A DNA stretch of 25,340 nucleotides from Cyanobacteria bacterium UBA11370 (lineage in GTDB: Bacteria > Cyanobacteriota > Cyanobacteriia > Cyanobacteriales > Coleofasciculaceae), in assembly GCA_003486645.1 (NCBI GenBank), contig DNGI01000150.1, positions 1 through 25,340 on the forward strand. Reading direction: 5' to 3'. The translations under genes and the position numbers were made by a program. Below, piece by piece: positions 13,641-22,335 of the stretch. The notes beneath the pieces are model-generated. The model made no database searches and had not been told where the DNA came from. It saw only the letters and a list, made by a program, of their open reading frames with translations. The first letter of the stretch is position 1; each line of letters begins with the position of its first letter.

Positions 13641-13701
13641 TTGAGTCTAAACCGAGATTAAATCCGTTGTTGCGCGTGTGTGTTAGGGTCTTTGTTAACC
13701 A

Positions 13702-14874
13702 ATGAAAATCATGAGGGAAGTCTGCCACGGCGTGGAGGCAATTTTTCAACTGCTGTTTAAGGAACTCCGGCAGTCTACTAATTCATCCGAGCAGAACTGC
13801 CAGGATATAGCCGCACGTTTAGCCAACGAAGTTAATCGAATTTGCCATGAGAGTAATCGCATTCAAACCTCTGGCGACGTTGAAAGCTGGGCAAAAACCC
13901 TAGCGAATCATCGCCTCAAGCAAGTCTTAAGTTACTATCAACTCGGTTCTCATCGGGGACGGGTCGAACTTCAGAGTACCTTGAGTGCGATCGTCTATCG
14001 CTACATTACCCCGTCTCAAACCCCAGCGAGTTACCAAGCTCGTGTTACCCTAATTGAAGATTTCCTCCAGGGATTTTACGTCGAAGCCTTGAATGCCTTC
14101 CGGCGAGAAACCTTAATGCCTGAAACCTATCGTCCCCGCACTCTCTTAGAACTGGCAGAATACATGGCGTTTACCGAACGCTATGCCAAGCGACGCATAC
14201 CCTTACCCGGTCGTCGGTCTCAACAACTCCTCATCTTGAGAGCGCAGACTTTTTCCCAACAGCAACCGCCAGAAACCTCAGTAGATATGGACACGGCGGC
14301 GGAAGGGGGCGCACCAGAATCCGATAGTACGTGGGATGATGCCGCGATTCAGCAGGTACGGGAGGTTATGGTTGCCTCGGAACCGGAACCTCTAGAATCT
14401 AACCTGCGAGAGAAGGTGATTGAGGAATTATTTGCTTATCTGGAAGAACGCCAGCAGAGTGATTGTGCCGACTACTTTACGCTGCGCTTGCAGGATTTGC
14501 CCACCAGTGAAATTGAGCAGATCTTGAATTTAACGGCTAGACAGCGGGACTATTTACAGCAACGCTTTAAGTATCATCTGATTCGATTTGCCCTTTCTCA
14601 CCGCTGGGAATTGGTGCATCAGTGGCTAGAAGCGGATTTGGAGAAGAATTTGGGGCTAACCCCTCACGAATGGGAACTGTTGCAGCAAAAAATGAACCCT
14701 CAACAGAGAGAATTACTTGAACTCAAACAGCAGGCAAAGTCAGTCGGTGAAATTGCTCAAGTCTTAAATTGTACCGTTACTCAGGTTGAGAAACGCTGGT
14801 TTAAATTGCTTGAGTTAGCATGGGATATTCGCAATCGATCAGTATCCGGATCAGGTGCATCGGAAGATGAATAG
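13702..14874 (+). CDS. hetZ: Heterocyst differentiation protein HetZ
   Basis: HetZ is a regulator needed early in heterocyst differentiation in Anabaena, acting near HetR and HetP. The 390-residue length fits (about 400 in Anabaena). Segments I recall as conserved in HetZ are present: YYQLGSHRGRVELQSTLSAI, YRPRTLLELAEYMAFTERYA, KRRIPLPGRRSQQLLILRAQ, QQSDCADYFTLRLQDL and RQRDYLQQRFKYHLIRFALS. The C-terminus (QQRELLELKQQAKSVGEIAQ, then VLNCTVTQVEKRWFKLLELA) looks like a sigma region 4 style helix-turn-helix, suggesting DNA binding. ATG at 13702 is used; ATG at 13711 is an alternative, with no clear Shine-Dalgarno for either. The gene overlaps patU by 8 bases. Homologues also occur in filaments without heterocysts, so its presence does not prove that this organism makes them. 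Confidence 0.93.
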   Translation: MKIMREVCHGVEAIFQLLFKELRQSTNSSEQNCQDIAARLANEVNRICHESNRIQTSGDVESWAKTLANHRLKQVLSYYQLGSHRGRVELQSTLSAIVYRYITPSQTPASYQARVTLIEDFLQGFYVEALNAFRRETLMPETYRPRTLLELAEYMAFTERYAKRRIPLPGRRSQQLLILRAQTFSQQQPPETSVDMDTAAEGGAPESDSTWDDAAIQQVREVMVASEPEPLESNLREKVIEELFAYLEERQQSDCADYFTLRLQDLPTSEIEQILNLTARQRDYLQQRFKYHLIRFALSHRWELVHQWLEADLEKNLGLTPHEWELLQQKMNPQQRELLELKQQAKSVGEIAQVLNCTVTQVEKRWFKLLELAWDIRNRSVSGSGASEDE

Positions 14875-15982
14875 TGACATAAACAATAGTTCGGACACCT
14901 TTTATAGCCGATTAATCGCTTGGCTACTACAAGAGTCCGTTCCCGCTGCTGTACCATCGGCAGACGGTCAGGCTCAAAGCCATGTCCCTCTAGGCGAAAC
15001 GATAGCAGCGGATTTTGAATTGGATCAGTTAGACCCATTGGATTTAGAAGACGTGAACATTGCACCCACTATAACTAACGAAGCGGCTCAATACCGCGCA
15101 CGGGTGGGTTCCGAAGACAATCCTACTCGTGAGACTATCGAACAAGGCGGTAGTACCCGCCCCTACAACTTGGGAGAAATGCCAACCGTGCAAAACCGTT
15201 TCCAAGCGCTGATTAAGCGCAAATTGCAACTTGAAATTGAACGTCACCCGCCTCTTTTCCCGTGGGAGACGGAAATTCGTGATTATGAACCCGATTTCCC
15301 TGACACTGTAGCTGACCGTTGGGTTCCCCCTGTCCGCTTATGGCTACCCCAACTGGCTAATTTGGCTCTACCTGTCTCCTTGCCCGAAACTATCTTAGCC
15401 TCCCTGCTCAATGCTTGTTCTGAGGCGGTGTATTCTCGCTATCAGCTCGGGCGTAAAATGGTTCAGGCGGTCGAGAACTTGTTCCCCGGTCAATTCCAAT
15501 TGCTTAATGATCAGGCTCAGATGGTGCTGCTATCCTCCGGATCAGGTCGTGATCCCGAACCTGTACAATCCTTACTCCGGCAATTGCCCTCCTCCCCTTA
15601 TGAGGATGCTACGAATGAGCAAAAGATGATATTGGCGCTGTTGGCGGCTAAAGAGATTATTAGTACCTTAACCGTGCCGATTTCACCGAAAGACTCGCCA
15701 GTGGAACGCCAGTGGGAGACGACGGTGGGTTTGGTGATGGTGCAGGCGGAATACCAAATGCAACAAGGAGTGCCGAAAATTCGCGTCACAGCCCGTTTGC
15801 CTCGCGGTGGCAGTTTGACCTTGCGGACTCCTCAAGCTTCAGCGGAATCTCAGCGCACTTATCCCGGTTATGTAAGTGTCGAGTCGTTTGATTTGCAACC
15901 AAACCAGACTTATCCCCTAGAGATTCGCTTCCATGATGTAGAACAGACTCCTTTAGTTTTTGCCATCTACCCAACAATGTAA
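14867..15982 (+). CDS. patU: Heterocyst pattern-associated protein PatU, unsplit
   Basis: PatU is encoded after hetZ in cyanobacteria; in Anabaena it is split into patU5 and patU3, which influence heterocyst pattern. Here one frame of 371 residues covers both parts. The N-terminus (DTFYSRLIAWLLQE) is followed by an acidic, probably disordered stretch to about residue 95, then NRFQALIKRKLQLEIERHPP and PWETEIRDYEPDF, a helical middle (LPETILASLLNACSEAV) and a C-terminal beta-rich part (PKIRVTARLPRGGSLTLRTP). I chose ATG at 14867, which overlaps the hetZ stop; a GTG at 14855 would add four residues. The overlap implies translational coupling. The identification rests on position and on general resemblance to PatU. 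Confidence 0.85.
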   Translation: MNSDINNSSDTFYSRLIAWLLQESVPAAVPSADGQAQSHVPLGETIAADFELDQLDPLDLEDVNIAPTITNEAAQYRARVGSEDNPTRETIEQGGSTRPYNLGEMPTVQNRFQALIKRKLQLEIERHPPLFPWETEIRDYEPDFPDTVADRWVPPVRLWLPQLANLALPVSLPETILASLLNACSEAVYSRYQLGRKMVQAVENLFPGQFQLLNDQAQMVLLSSGSGRDPEPVQSLLRQLPSSPYEDATNEQKMILALLAAKEIISTLTVPISPKDSPVERQWETTVGLVMVQAEYQMQQGVPKIRVTARLPRGGSLTLRTPQASAESQRTYPGYVSVESFDLQPNQTYPLEIRFHDVEQTPLVFAIYPTM

Positions 15983-16372
15983 TGGTTCTACCATTTTGGA
16001 GGCAAGGATTTTGGAAGTTTTGCTAATGAGATGTTTCAAACATTCAAACCCTGCAAATCTAAACTCAAATGGTATTAGGTACTAGCTGTTAGTGTTGGGA
16101 GCTTCTCTCACTCCTGACCCGGAACTTGGGAAAAATTTGAACCCGTGGATATTCTTTTGATTGAGTTTTCCTAAATCCGAGATTTAAACTTTAAAAGTAT
16201 CTTTTACTCTACCTTGAAAAGAGGCGAGAGGTCAGAGGAAGGAACAATCGAGTTTTCATCCTTCTTTGTGAGTGTAAGTTCATCGTATGTGCTTTGAAAA
16301 GAGAGAGAGAAAGAGAAATTTTCAGCTTTTTGTGGTGCATACTAGGCATAGAGTTTAATCGGCTAAGGGTTA
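15983..16372. other. Intergenic stretch, no gene seen
   Basis: This 390-base stretch lies between patU and the TgpA-like gene. Stops are frequent in the plus strand. It holds AT-rich tracts near 16185-16205 and a purine run (GAAAAGAGAGAGAGAAAGAG) at about 16297-16316, but no clear promoter or hairpin. Confidence 0.45.
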
Positions 16373-18709
16373 ATGGCGATGTCGAATGCCCCAGGGATGC
16401 AAAAACTACAGCGTCTACCAGTTTTGAGCCAGTTGTGGCAACGTCTTCAGGCAATGCCACCCCCTCGGACGGAGGAGTCGATTTGGCTGCGAGTACTCGT
16501 GCAGGCACTGGTGATTGTCGGAATTATTGCTACAGATATTACCGCCACAATTTATACTGCCGAAGGAGCGACAATTCCGATCAGTTTGTGGGCTGTGCCG
16601 CTGAGTATTGCTGGGGCGACGTGGAGTTGGTATCGCCGCCGCGATCGCAACATTCCGGTTAAGTTTTTTCTGGCAATTGGGATGTTGGTATCGATGGGGG
16701 TATTCTTTCAAAATTTATTAAGTAACCCGAATGATACCCGTTTAGCGCTTTCTGAATTATTAATTCAAGTCCAAGTTCTCCACAGTTTCGATTTACCCCG
16801 ACGGAAAGATTTGGGGTATTCAATGGTGATTGGGTTAATTCTGTTGGGTGTGGCAGGAACGCTGAGTCAGACCTTAGCCTTTGCGCCGATAGTATTAGTA
16901 TTTTTAGCGATCGCCCTTCCGGTTCTTGTCCTTGATTACCAATCCCGTCTTGGTCTATCGTTTAAGCCAAAACGACAGCAATCCCGCCAAAAGATTAAAC
17001 CGTCTTCACCCCTTTCACCCAAACGTTTAGGCATATTTCTATTAGTAATTATAGCCTTGGGATTAGCAATTTTTGCGCTAATGCCTCGGTTTCCCGGTTA
17101 TCAACTTCAAACCTTTCCCGTGAGTGCGCCTGACGATCTGAAAAATATGCGTGTTTCTTCAGAGAATCGCGGGATTGTGAATCCGGGATATGATCGGGAG
17201 GGCAACCCCGGTCAAGGGTCTGGGGCTGGTGGCAACCTAGCTGGTAAGATGGACGAGGCATTTTACTATGGCTTTGGTAGCAAAATTAATCAGAATCTCT
17301 GGGGAACATTAACACCAAAAGTGGTAATGCGAGTGCGTTCCCAAGCACCGGGATTTTGGCGAGTACTAGCCTTTGATCACTATACAGGTCAGGGATGGGA
17401 AATTTCTCGTGATGAGCAATTAGCGAAGGTGGAACGACCGGAATGGAGTTATCGGTTTCAAGTTTTCCCGACCACTTTTAATATTAGTCGCACTAAACAG
17501 GTTATTCAAAGTTACACCGCCGTATCCGACTTACCCAATATTATTCCAGCGTTATCTTATCCCAGAGAAATTTATTTTCCAACTAAAGAATTAGAGATAG
17601 ATACAGAAGGGAGTTTGCGATCGCCTCTTGGTTTACCGGAAGGACTCACTTATACGGTGATTTCCGATGTGCCATTGCGCGATCGCACTCGACTCCAACA
17701 AGCACCGGATAATTACCCTAAATCGATTCAAAAATACTATCTCAATGTTCCTCCGGCAATTGCGGATCAGGTACGGAAAAAGACGGAAGAACTCTTAGCA
17801 ACATCCCCGAAACCGATTACGTCATCCTATGAGAAAGCCTTGTATTTAACTCAGGAACTCAAGCGGCGCTATACACTTCCGGACAATCCCTTTGGTTCTC
17901 CTCCCTTACAAGAAAATGAAGATTTAGTTAAAGCCTTTCTATTTAAAAATGAAGGAGGTTATCCGGATCACTTTTCCACCACGTTAACCATTATGCTGCG
18001 TTCCATTGGTATTCCAGCGCGATTAGTGGTTGGATTTGATACGGGTCAGTTTAATCCATTTACAGGGTTCTATATTGTTAGGAATACAGATGCCTATGCG
18101 ATGACGGAGGTATATTTCTCTAAATATGGCTGGTTTACCTTTGATCCGATTCCCGGTCATGAATTGATTCCTGAAAGTGTCGAAGATACGGAAACGTTTG
18201 GCGTTTTGCGCCAGTTTTGGAGTTGGGTAGCGGGTTGGTTGCCTTCACCAGTGAGGAATTTTGTCGCTAGTTTGTGGACTCTAGTTATTGGTTCACTCAT
18301 TAAAGGAATAGTGGAGTTATGGAGAATTTTTTCTAGCGGTTGGCTTGGCTTATTTGCGGGTTTAATTTTTGCGATCGCTCTTGGTTTTTTAAGCTGGTTG
18401 GGTTGGGTACAGTGGAGAAATTGGCGCTATCGTCGGTGGTTGGGTAAATTGCCACCCATGGAAAGTCTTTATCAGCAAATGTTAAAGGTTTTGGGGACGA
18501 AAGGATATATTAAACACCCAGCACAAACACCTTTAGAATATGCTAGACATATGCGTCAACATCACCCTTCTGCTTCTGCTGAAATAATTGAAGAAATTTC
18601 TCAGGCTTATGTGCGCTGGCGTTATGGTTCTGTGATGCCAAATATGAAGCAACTGCGGTTGAAATTGCAGGAGTTGGTTAAGAGTAGTCAGCGGTTGGGG
18701 AAGACGTAG
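16373..18709 (+). CDS. TgpA-like membrane protein with inactive-looking transglutaminase domain
   Basis: Architecture follows TgpA: an N-terminal membrane part with about five to six spans (DUF3488 region, residues 37-238), a large extracytoplasmic part with a transglutaminase-like domain (about 480-600), a late span (around 640-675) and a cytosolic C-terminal DUF4129-like tail (PMESLYQQMLKVLGTKGYIK, TPLEYARHM). In active relatives the Cys-His-Asp triad sits in G-Y/H-C-E-x-F, D-A-H-A-W and F-D-P. Here the first reads GGYPDHFSTTL with Pro531 for Cys, the second NTDAYAMTEVYF with Tyr575 for His, and only Asp591 (FTFDPIPG) remains. SIGIPARLVVGF confirms the alignment. So it probably has no transglutaminase or peptidase activity and may bind peptide or polymer. 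AAGGG precedes the ATG. It may be conserved in this form in cyanobacteria. Confidence 0.9.
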   Translation: MAMSNAPGMQKLQRLPVLSQLWQRLQAMPPPRTEESIWLRVLVQALVIVGIIATDITATIYTAEGATIPISLWAVPLSIAGATWSWYRRRDRNIPVKFFLAIGMLVSMGVFFQNLLSNPNDTRLALSELLIQVQVLHSFDLPRRKDLGYSMVIGLILLGVAGTLSQTLAFAPIVLVFLAIALPVLVLDYQSRLGLSFKPKRQQSRQKIKPSSPLSPKRLGIFLLVIIALGLAIFALMPRFPGYQLQTFPVSAPDDLKNMRVSSENRGIVNPGYDREGNPGQGSGAGGNLAGKMDEAFYYGFGSKINQNLWGTLTPKVVMRVRSQAPGFWRVLAFDHYTGQGWEISRDEQLAKVERPEWSYRFQVFPTTFNISRTKQVIQSYTAVSDLPNIIPALSYPREIYFPTKELEIDTEGSLRSPLGLPEGLTYTVISDVPLRDRTRLQQAPDNYPKSIQKYYLNVPPAIADQVRKKTEELLATSPKPITSSYEKALYLTQELKRRYTLPDNPFGSPPLQENEDLVKAFLFKNEGGYPDHFSTTLTIMLRSIGIPARLVVGFDTGQFNPFTGFYIVRNTDAYAMTEVYFSKYGWFTFDPIPGHELIPESVEDTETFGVLRQFWSWVAGWLPSPVRNFVASLWTLVIGSLIKGIVELWRIFSSGWLGLFAGLIFAIALGFLSWLGWVQWRNWRYRRWLGKLPPMESLYQQMLKVLGTKGYIKHPAQTPLEYARHMRQHHPSASAEIIEEISQAYVRWRYGSVMPNMKQLRLKLQELVKSSQRLGKT

Positions 18710-19080
18710 TGTGGCAAAGATAAAATGATCGAATAGATGTAGGTTAGGTTGACACCTGTTACCCAACAAAGTCTCCCTCTAATGCACTATGTTAAGCTGA
18801 CCACGCAGTAGATTTCATTAGGAATTTGTCACTTCCTTGATGATCAGGGATGGAGGTATGAGTAGATTTTCACTGGTCAGTTATTTGGAGCTGCGATGGA
18901 AAGAAATAATGTAATAATGATACTAAACTGACGCGCATTGAATTGACACATTTTCGCAGTTGGAAGAAATTGCAACTTGTAGGCAAGCCAGATTAGCCGT
19001 CGAGACTTTATCGTTGTTGAGTCATTCTTTCCGTAAAATAAAGATGAAACCTGCGTGCATTTCACTTAAAGGACTTTAAG
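18710..19080. other. Intergenic stretch before the sulfotransferase gene
   Basis: No gene was found in these 370 bases. GGTTAGGTTGACACCTGTTA with CCCAAC after it (18742-18766) is an imperfect inverted repeat of the AACCCAAC type. The leader of the sulfotransferase gene ends in AAAGGACTTTAAG, giving a good ribosome site. Confidence 0.45.
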
Positions 19081-19860
19081 ATGATTGACAAAAGTTACAT
19101 TGTTTGTTCAACAGGCAGATCAGGCAGCAATCTCCTCTGTAAAACTCTAGCTAATCTGAACCACTGTGGAAGACCAGCTGAATATTTTCATCCTGATCGA
19201 CTTGAAAAGTATCTTACTAAAGATGATGCAAAAAGTTTGCGCGATTATCTCTCTGGAGTACTCATTCAGGGAACAAGTTCAAATGGAATATTCGGGATAA
19301 AAATGCACTGGGAGCATTTTCAGATGTTTCTCAATTTAGCACGAAAATATCTTGATTTTCAGGGAAAAACCGATCTTGAAATTCTCTCTCTAGTATTTCC
19401 TAATCCTCGCTTTATTTATATATGGCGTAGAGATTTAGTAAGGCAGGCAGTTTCTACAGAAATTGCTTACCAAACTGGGAATTGGGTGAAACAAAATAAA
19501 AGCGTGGAGTTTAATTCTAGGAAAAAACTAGTATTCAAACCTTTGAATATCTATCGATATAAGCAAGGGTTAAAGGTTCGCAATCAACGGTGGAAAAAAT
19601 TTTTTGATAAAAATTCTGTAGAAGTTTATGAAGTGGTGTACGAAGATTTTATTGAATTATTTGAAAAAACAATTTTAGAGATAGTGGATTTTCTTGATAT
19701 TCAGCCTGTGTCTTCTCAAAATGAAATTAAAATTTCGCTCCAACGCCAATCAAATGAAATAAATGAACGGTGGTGTCAATATTATAATTATATTCCAGAA
19801 AATATGCTGAGAACATATGGAAAAATTAGAGCTACTATTAAAAGCTTTATTAAAGCTTGA
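19081..19860 (+). CDS. Stf0-type sulfotransferase
   Basis: Sulfotransferases of this family move sulfate from PAPS to a sugar or lipid; the type member Stf0 makes trehalose-2-sulfate in mycobacteria. The 5' PAPS-binding loop is visible as CSTGRSGSNLLCKTL (residues 9-23), then GRPAEYF with the catalytic-region Glu typical of Stf0, IFGIKMHWEHF, and FIYIWRRDLVRQAVSTEIAY, the second PAPS-binding segment. Length (259) matches the family. The acceptor cannot be told. An AAGGA site precedes the ATG. The gene is much richer in A and T than its neighbours and is flanked on the right by a fragment of the gene on its left, which suggests arrival by transfer. The dTDP-sugar genes nearby hint at a cell-surface glycan, but this link is loose. 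Confidence 0.9.
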   Translation: MIDKSYIVCSTGRSGSNLLCKTLANLNHCGRPAEYFHPDRLEKYLTKDDAKSLRDYLSGVLIQGTSSNGIFGIKMHWEHFQMFLNLARKYLDFQGKTDLEILSLVFPNPRFIYIWRRDLVRQAVSTEIAYQTGNWVKQNKSVEFNSRKKLVFKPLNIYRYKQGLKVRNQRWKKFFDKNSVEVYEVVYEDFIELFEKTILEIVDFLDIQPVSSQNEIKISLQRQSNEINERWCQYYNYIPENMLRTYGKIRATIKSFIKA

Positions 19861-19894
19861 AATGGAGATAAATATAGCCGGTATAAATGAGTGT

Positions 19895-19959
19895 TGGCGT
19901 TATGGTGTTGTGATGCCGAATATGAAGCAACTGCGATTGAAATTGCAGGAGTTGGTTAA
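19895..19959 (+). pseudogene. Fragment duplicating the 3' end of the TgpA-like gene
   Basis: These 65 bases match 18617-18681 with four differences. Read in the same frame they encode WRYGVVMPNMKQLRLKLQEL plus VK, against WRYGSVMPNMKQLRLKLQEL in the complete gene; two of the four changes are silent and the other two both fall in one codon (Ser to Val). The frame runs on to a stop at 19992-19994. Nothing else of the gene is left here. It is the remnant of a paralogue or a recombination scar next to the sulfotransferase gene. Confidence 0.85.
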
Positions 19960-19963
19960 AATG

Positions 19964-20923
19964 TCACTTCGCCGGACGAACTCGACGACGTAGTAAGAAT
20001 AACCCACTGAGTGCAAACAGTCCTGTAGTTATCGCTGGTTCAGGTACAGACTCTGGTATCTGTGTTACCGTAACTCTTGCGACCTGGTAGCCAGGAACTG
20101 TGAAATCAGCATTAGCAAAGAATTTTTCACCATTCAGTTCAAAATCCAAAATACCTCCAGCACCAGATGGCTTTAAACTTGGATGCAATTGAATTGTTCC
20201 GTTTTCATCAACACTATTACCAAATTCTTTTAAGGTATATTGTAAAGTAGACGGATCTTCATCGTTTACTTCAGTCCCTGCATCCCAAACCTGATTACCA
20301 AAAACAATAAAGTCAGCTCCGATAAAATTACCTTGACTATCAAATATTTCAATTGCCTTTGGATTATCATTACCGATGAAGCCGTCGTTAGTTGGGAAGA
20401 GCATGGCGGCGTAGCTAAAGAATCGATTGTTGGTTACACTGCCATTGAGCGCGATCGTTGTCGTTACAGTTTGACCAGGTGCTTGTGCTAAAAAGAAGGG
20501 TTTTCTAACATTAGCGAAGGCTAGACCTTGAGTGCCACCATTAAGACTTGCTGGACTTCCAGCGAACAAACCAGCCAGGGTTGCATTTGGAGAGGGTAAT
20601 TTGGTAGGGTCAAGACCTGCCGCCAAAGCATCCTCAAGCAAACCAGGAATACCTCCTTCAAGACCTGTCAAACCGTCCTCAGCTAAAATCTCAATTGCTG
20701 GTAAAGCGGCTTCACCAACGTTGAAAACATTAAAACTACCATCATGAAAGCCAAACCAGAATTGAGCAATATCAATGCCATTAGTTGGCGCTAAGTTCTC
20801 AACGGAAACTTTTAATGAGATTGCTGTTGCTGCTGATGGTATGGTCATCGTCGAACCAACGGTAATCATCATTGCCATGATCAGGTTCTGGCTTTTGAAT
20901 TTTGCTATTCCTTGATTGATCAT
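19964..20923 (-). CDS. PEP-CTERM exported protein with spondin-like region
   Basis: This 319-residue protein has an N-terminal signal peptide (LIMAMMITVGSTMTIPSAAT A, cleavage near residue 34) and a classic PEP-CTERM tail: VPEP at 293-296, a hydrophobic span (TTGLFALSGLFLL) and RRRVRPAK. Such tails are recognised by an exosortase, which sorts proteins to the cell surface or extracellular matrix; no exosortase is in the window. The body (SLKVSVENLAPTNGIDIAQF, FWFGFHDGSFNVFN, FSYAAMLFPTNDGFIGNDNP) resembles the spondin N-terminal domain family seen in secreted bacterial proteins. It converges on the sulfotransferase gene, with the duplicated fragment touching its 3' end. ATG at 20923 follows AGGAGATAACC, a good ribosome site. 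Confidence 0.9.
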   Translation of the reverse strand: MINQGIAKFKSQNLIMAMMITVGSTMTIPSAATAISLKVSVENLAPTNGIDIAQFWFGFHDGSFNVFNVGEAALPAIEILAEDGLTGLEGGIPGLLEDALAAGLDPTKLPSPNATLAGLFAGSPASLNGGTQGLAFANVRKPFFLAQAPGQTVTTTIALNGSVTNNRFFSYAAMLFPTNDGFIGNDNPKAIEIFDSQGNFIGADFIVFGNQVWDAGTEVNDEDPSTLQYTLKEFGNSVDENGTIQLHPSLKPSGAGGILDFELNGEKFFANADFTVPGYQVARVTVTQIPESVPEPAITTGLFALSGLFLLRRRVRPAK

Positions 20924-20964
20924 GGTTATCTCCTGAAATTCTGTAGATAAAGCGTAAATGATAT

Positions 20965-20983
20965 CTGCCCTTCACAAAGGCAG
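20965..20983 (+). terminator. Hairpin followed by a T-run, in the PEP-CTERM leader
   Basis: CTGCC at 20965-20969 pairs with GGCAG at 20979-20983, and eight T's follow on the plus strand a few bases later. There is no plus-strand gene for it to end, so in practice it may shape the leader of the minus-strand gene. Confidence 0.3.
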
Positions 20984-21082
20984 TTCTAATTTTTTTTATT
21001 ATTTATTCACAGAAATACACGAAATTATTATAATAATTTACTAACTAAAGAACTACAGAAGTGGCTATAAATAAAATTATTT

Positions 21083-21988
21083 TCAGTTTTCTGCTCGATA
21101 AATCAAAAATACCGAACCAATTGGATTAGAATTTTCCACATAAATCTTATTATCAAAATAAAGCGCTACAGACAAACCCCCATCAAATAACATCCCATCC
21201 TGAATAGTACCCAAACAGTAATTCCGAGCAATCCCTTCAAGCACATCATCAAACTGATCAGGATATAGTTCTTGATTTCTCGACCCATTATTAACCAGTA
21301 ATATTACATATCCCTTCGATGTAATTGCTGCCATTGAACGTGCGGTTTCCTGTTTACAAGCAAACTCTCCCAAGTCTTCACAAATATCTTTAAACGTTCC
21401 CTCTCGATAAAATCTGCCATTCCCTCCGACTAGATTGTAATTCAGAATTTCATCCTCTCGTTTGCCAATCTGAATGGTAGCCTTTCGTTCCTCTGGTTTA
21501 CCCCCCGAAATGCCAAAGGAAGACCGCTTATTTTTAAATTCACCTGAATACTCGACTCCCCTAGAAACATTTAATCCTTGAGGTTTATTTTCAGTATCAA
21601 TGTAATCTCCATTAATTGCAGCAATTGGTAGTTTGCCCTTGAGTTTGGCATTATTATCAGCGATAATCTCATGAAATTGCTTAGGAATATAATCTCGTTG
21701 AAATTCCCCATCTGAATTTTTGATGTAAAGGTTATGGGATAAACCAACACTAACTGTAAAATCTAATTCTGGTGATTTCGGATCGAATATAATGACGTAA
21801 TTGCTGCCGTTTTTACTTGGCTTGCCTTGATTTGTTGTTCTTAAAAAATCTAAACTTAACTGTACATCAGATTCGCAATAAGAGCGATCGCTTTCTTTAG
21901 AGCTGAAACTATACTGATAGATTGAATAACAAATAAATACCAACAACGACACTAATAATATCAAAATCAATCTGACGTATCGTGACAT
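21083..21988 (-). CDS. Phosphodiester glycosidase family protein, membrane anchored
   Basis: The protein resembles the NAGPA/DUF2233 domain, related to the enzyme that uncovers mannose-6-phosphate by removing GlcNAc; bacterial members act on cell-surface sugar phosphates or are uncharacterised. Visible motifs are LPIAAINGDYIDTENKPQGL, TARSMAAITSKGYVILLVNN and DGMLFDGGLSVAL, the last with the family's D-G-G-x-S. An N-terminal span (VRLILILLVSLLVFICY) anchors it, domain outside. I chose ATG at 21988 (MSRYVRL); a GTG at 22012 would add eight residues. No Shine-Dalgarno is seen for either. The gene is AT-rich and its function here is not clear. Confidence 0.82.
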   Translation of the reverse strand: MSRYVRLILILLVSLLVFICYSIYQYSFSSKESDRSYCESDVQLSLDFLRTTNQGKPSKNGSNYVIIFDPKSPELDFTVSVGLSHNLYIKNSDGEFQRDYIPKQFHEIIADNNAKLKGKLPIAAINGDYIDTENKPQGLNVSRGVEYSGEFKNKRSSFGISGGKPEERKATIQIGKREDEILNYNLVGGNGRFYREGTFKDICEDLGEFACKQETARSMAAITSKGYVILLVNNGSRNQELYPDQFDDVLEGIARNYCLGTIQDGMLFDGGLSVALYFDNKIYVENSNPIGSVFLIYRAEN

Positions 21989-22088
21989 GATGAAAATTAA
22001 AATTAATAACACTATTTTTATTTAAACATAGTAAACTATTTTAAAATAGACAGAGCAGCCAATCAATTGGAGGAATTAATCTTAATTC

Positions 22089-22265
22089 ATGAATAAAAAC
22101 AACCTAACTTACTATCCCTACCCCTCAGCGCGGCGGGTAATTATGGGCAAAAGATGTGCTGTAGCAACCAGCCAACCCTTAGCAACATTAGCAGGAATGG
22201 AGATGTTTTGGGCGGGAGGAAATGCAGTAGATGCGGCTATAGCAATGGCGATCGCACCTGTATAG
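22089..22265 (+). pseudogene. Truncated gamma-glutamyltransferase, N-terminal remnant
   Basis: The frame from ATG at 22089 encodes 58 residues matching the N-terminus of gamma-glutamyltransferases: PSARRVIMGKRCAVATSQPL, then ATLAGMEMFWAGGNAVDAAI and AMAIAPV before TAG. A full gene has over 500 residues and continues at this point with a VVEPxxxGxGG segment that is absent. Sequence after the stop shows no further match in other frames by eye, so the rest is deleted rather than frameshifted. The rfbC start lies about 70 bases on. Confidence 0.82.
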
Positions 22266-22335
22266 CAGCACCTTCAACTATACAATCACGATGCCACCGG
22301 ACTTGATATCAAATAGACTCGCTATAAAAATTCTG

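Noticed and set aside
13680..13701. GGGTCTTTGTTAACC before hetZ as a HetR binding site
   Set aside because: The HetR site I recall has GGGTCT next to AACCC; here the halves are separated by extra bases, and a similar GGGTCTAACTC lies before thrC, so chance cannot be excluded.
16294..16662. Open frame of 122 codons on the plus strand
   Set aside because: It overlaps the TgpA-like gene in another frame and starts in a GAGAGAGA tract; it is a shadow frame.
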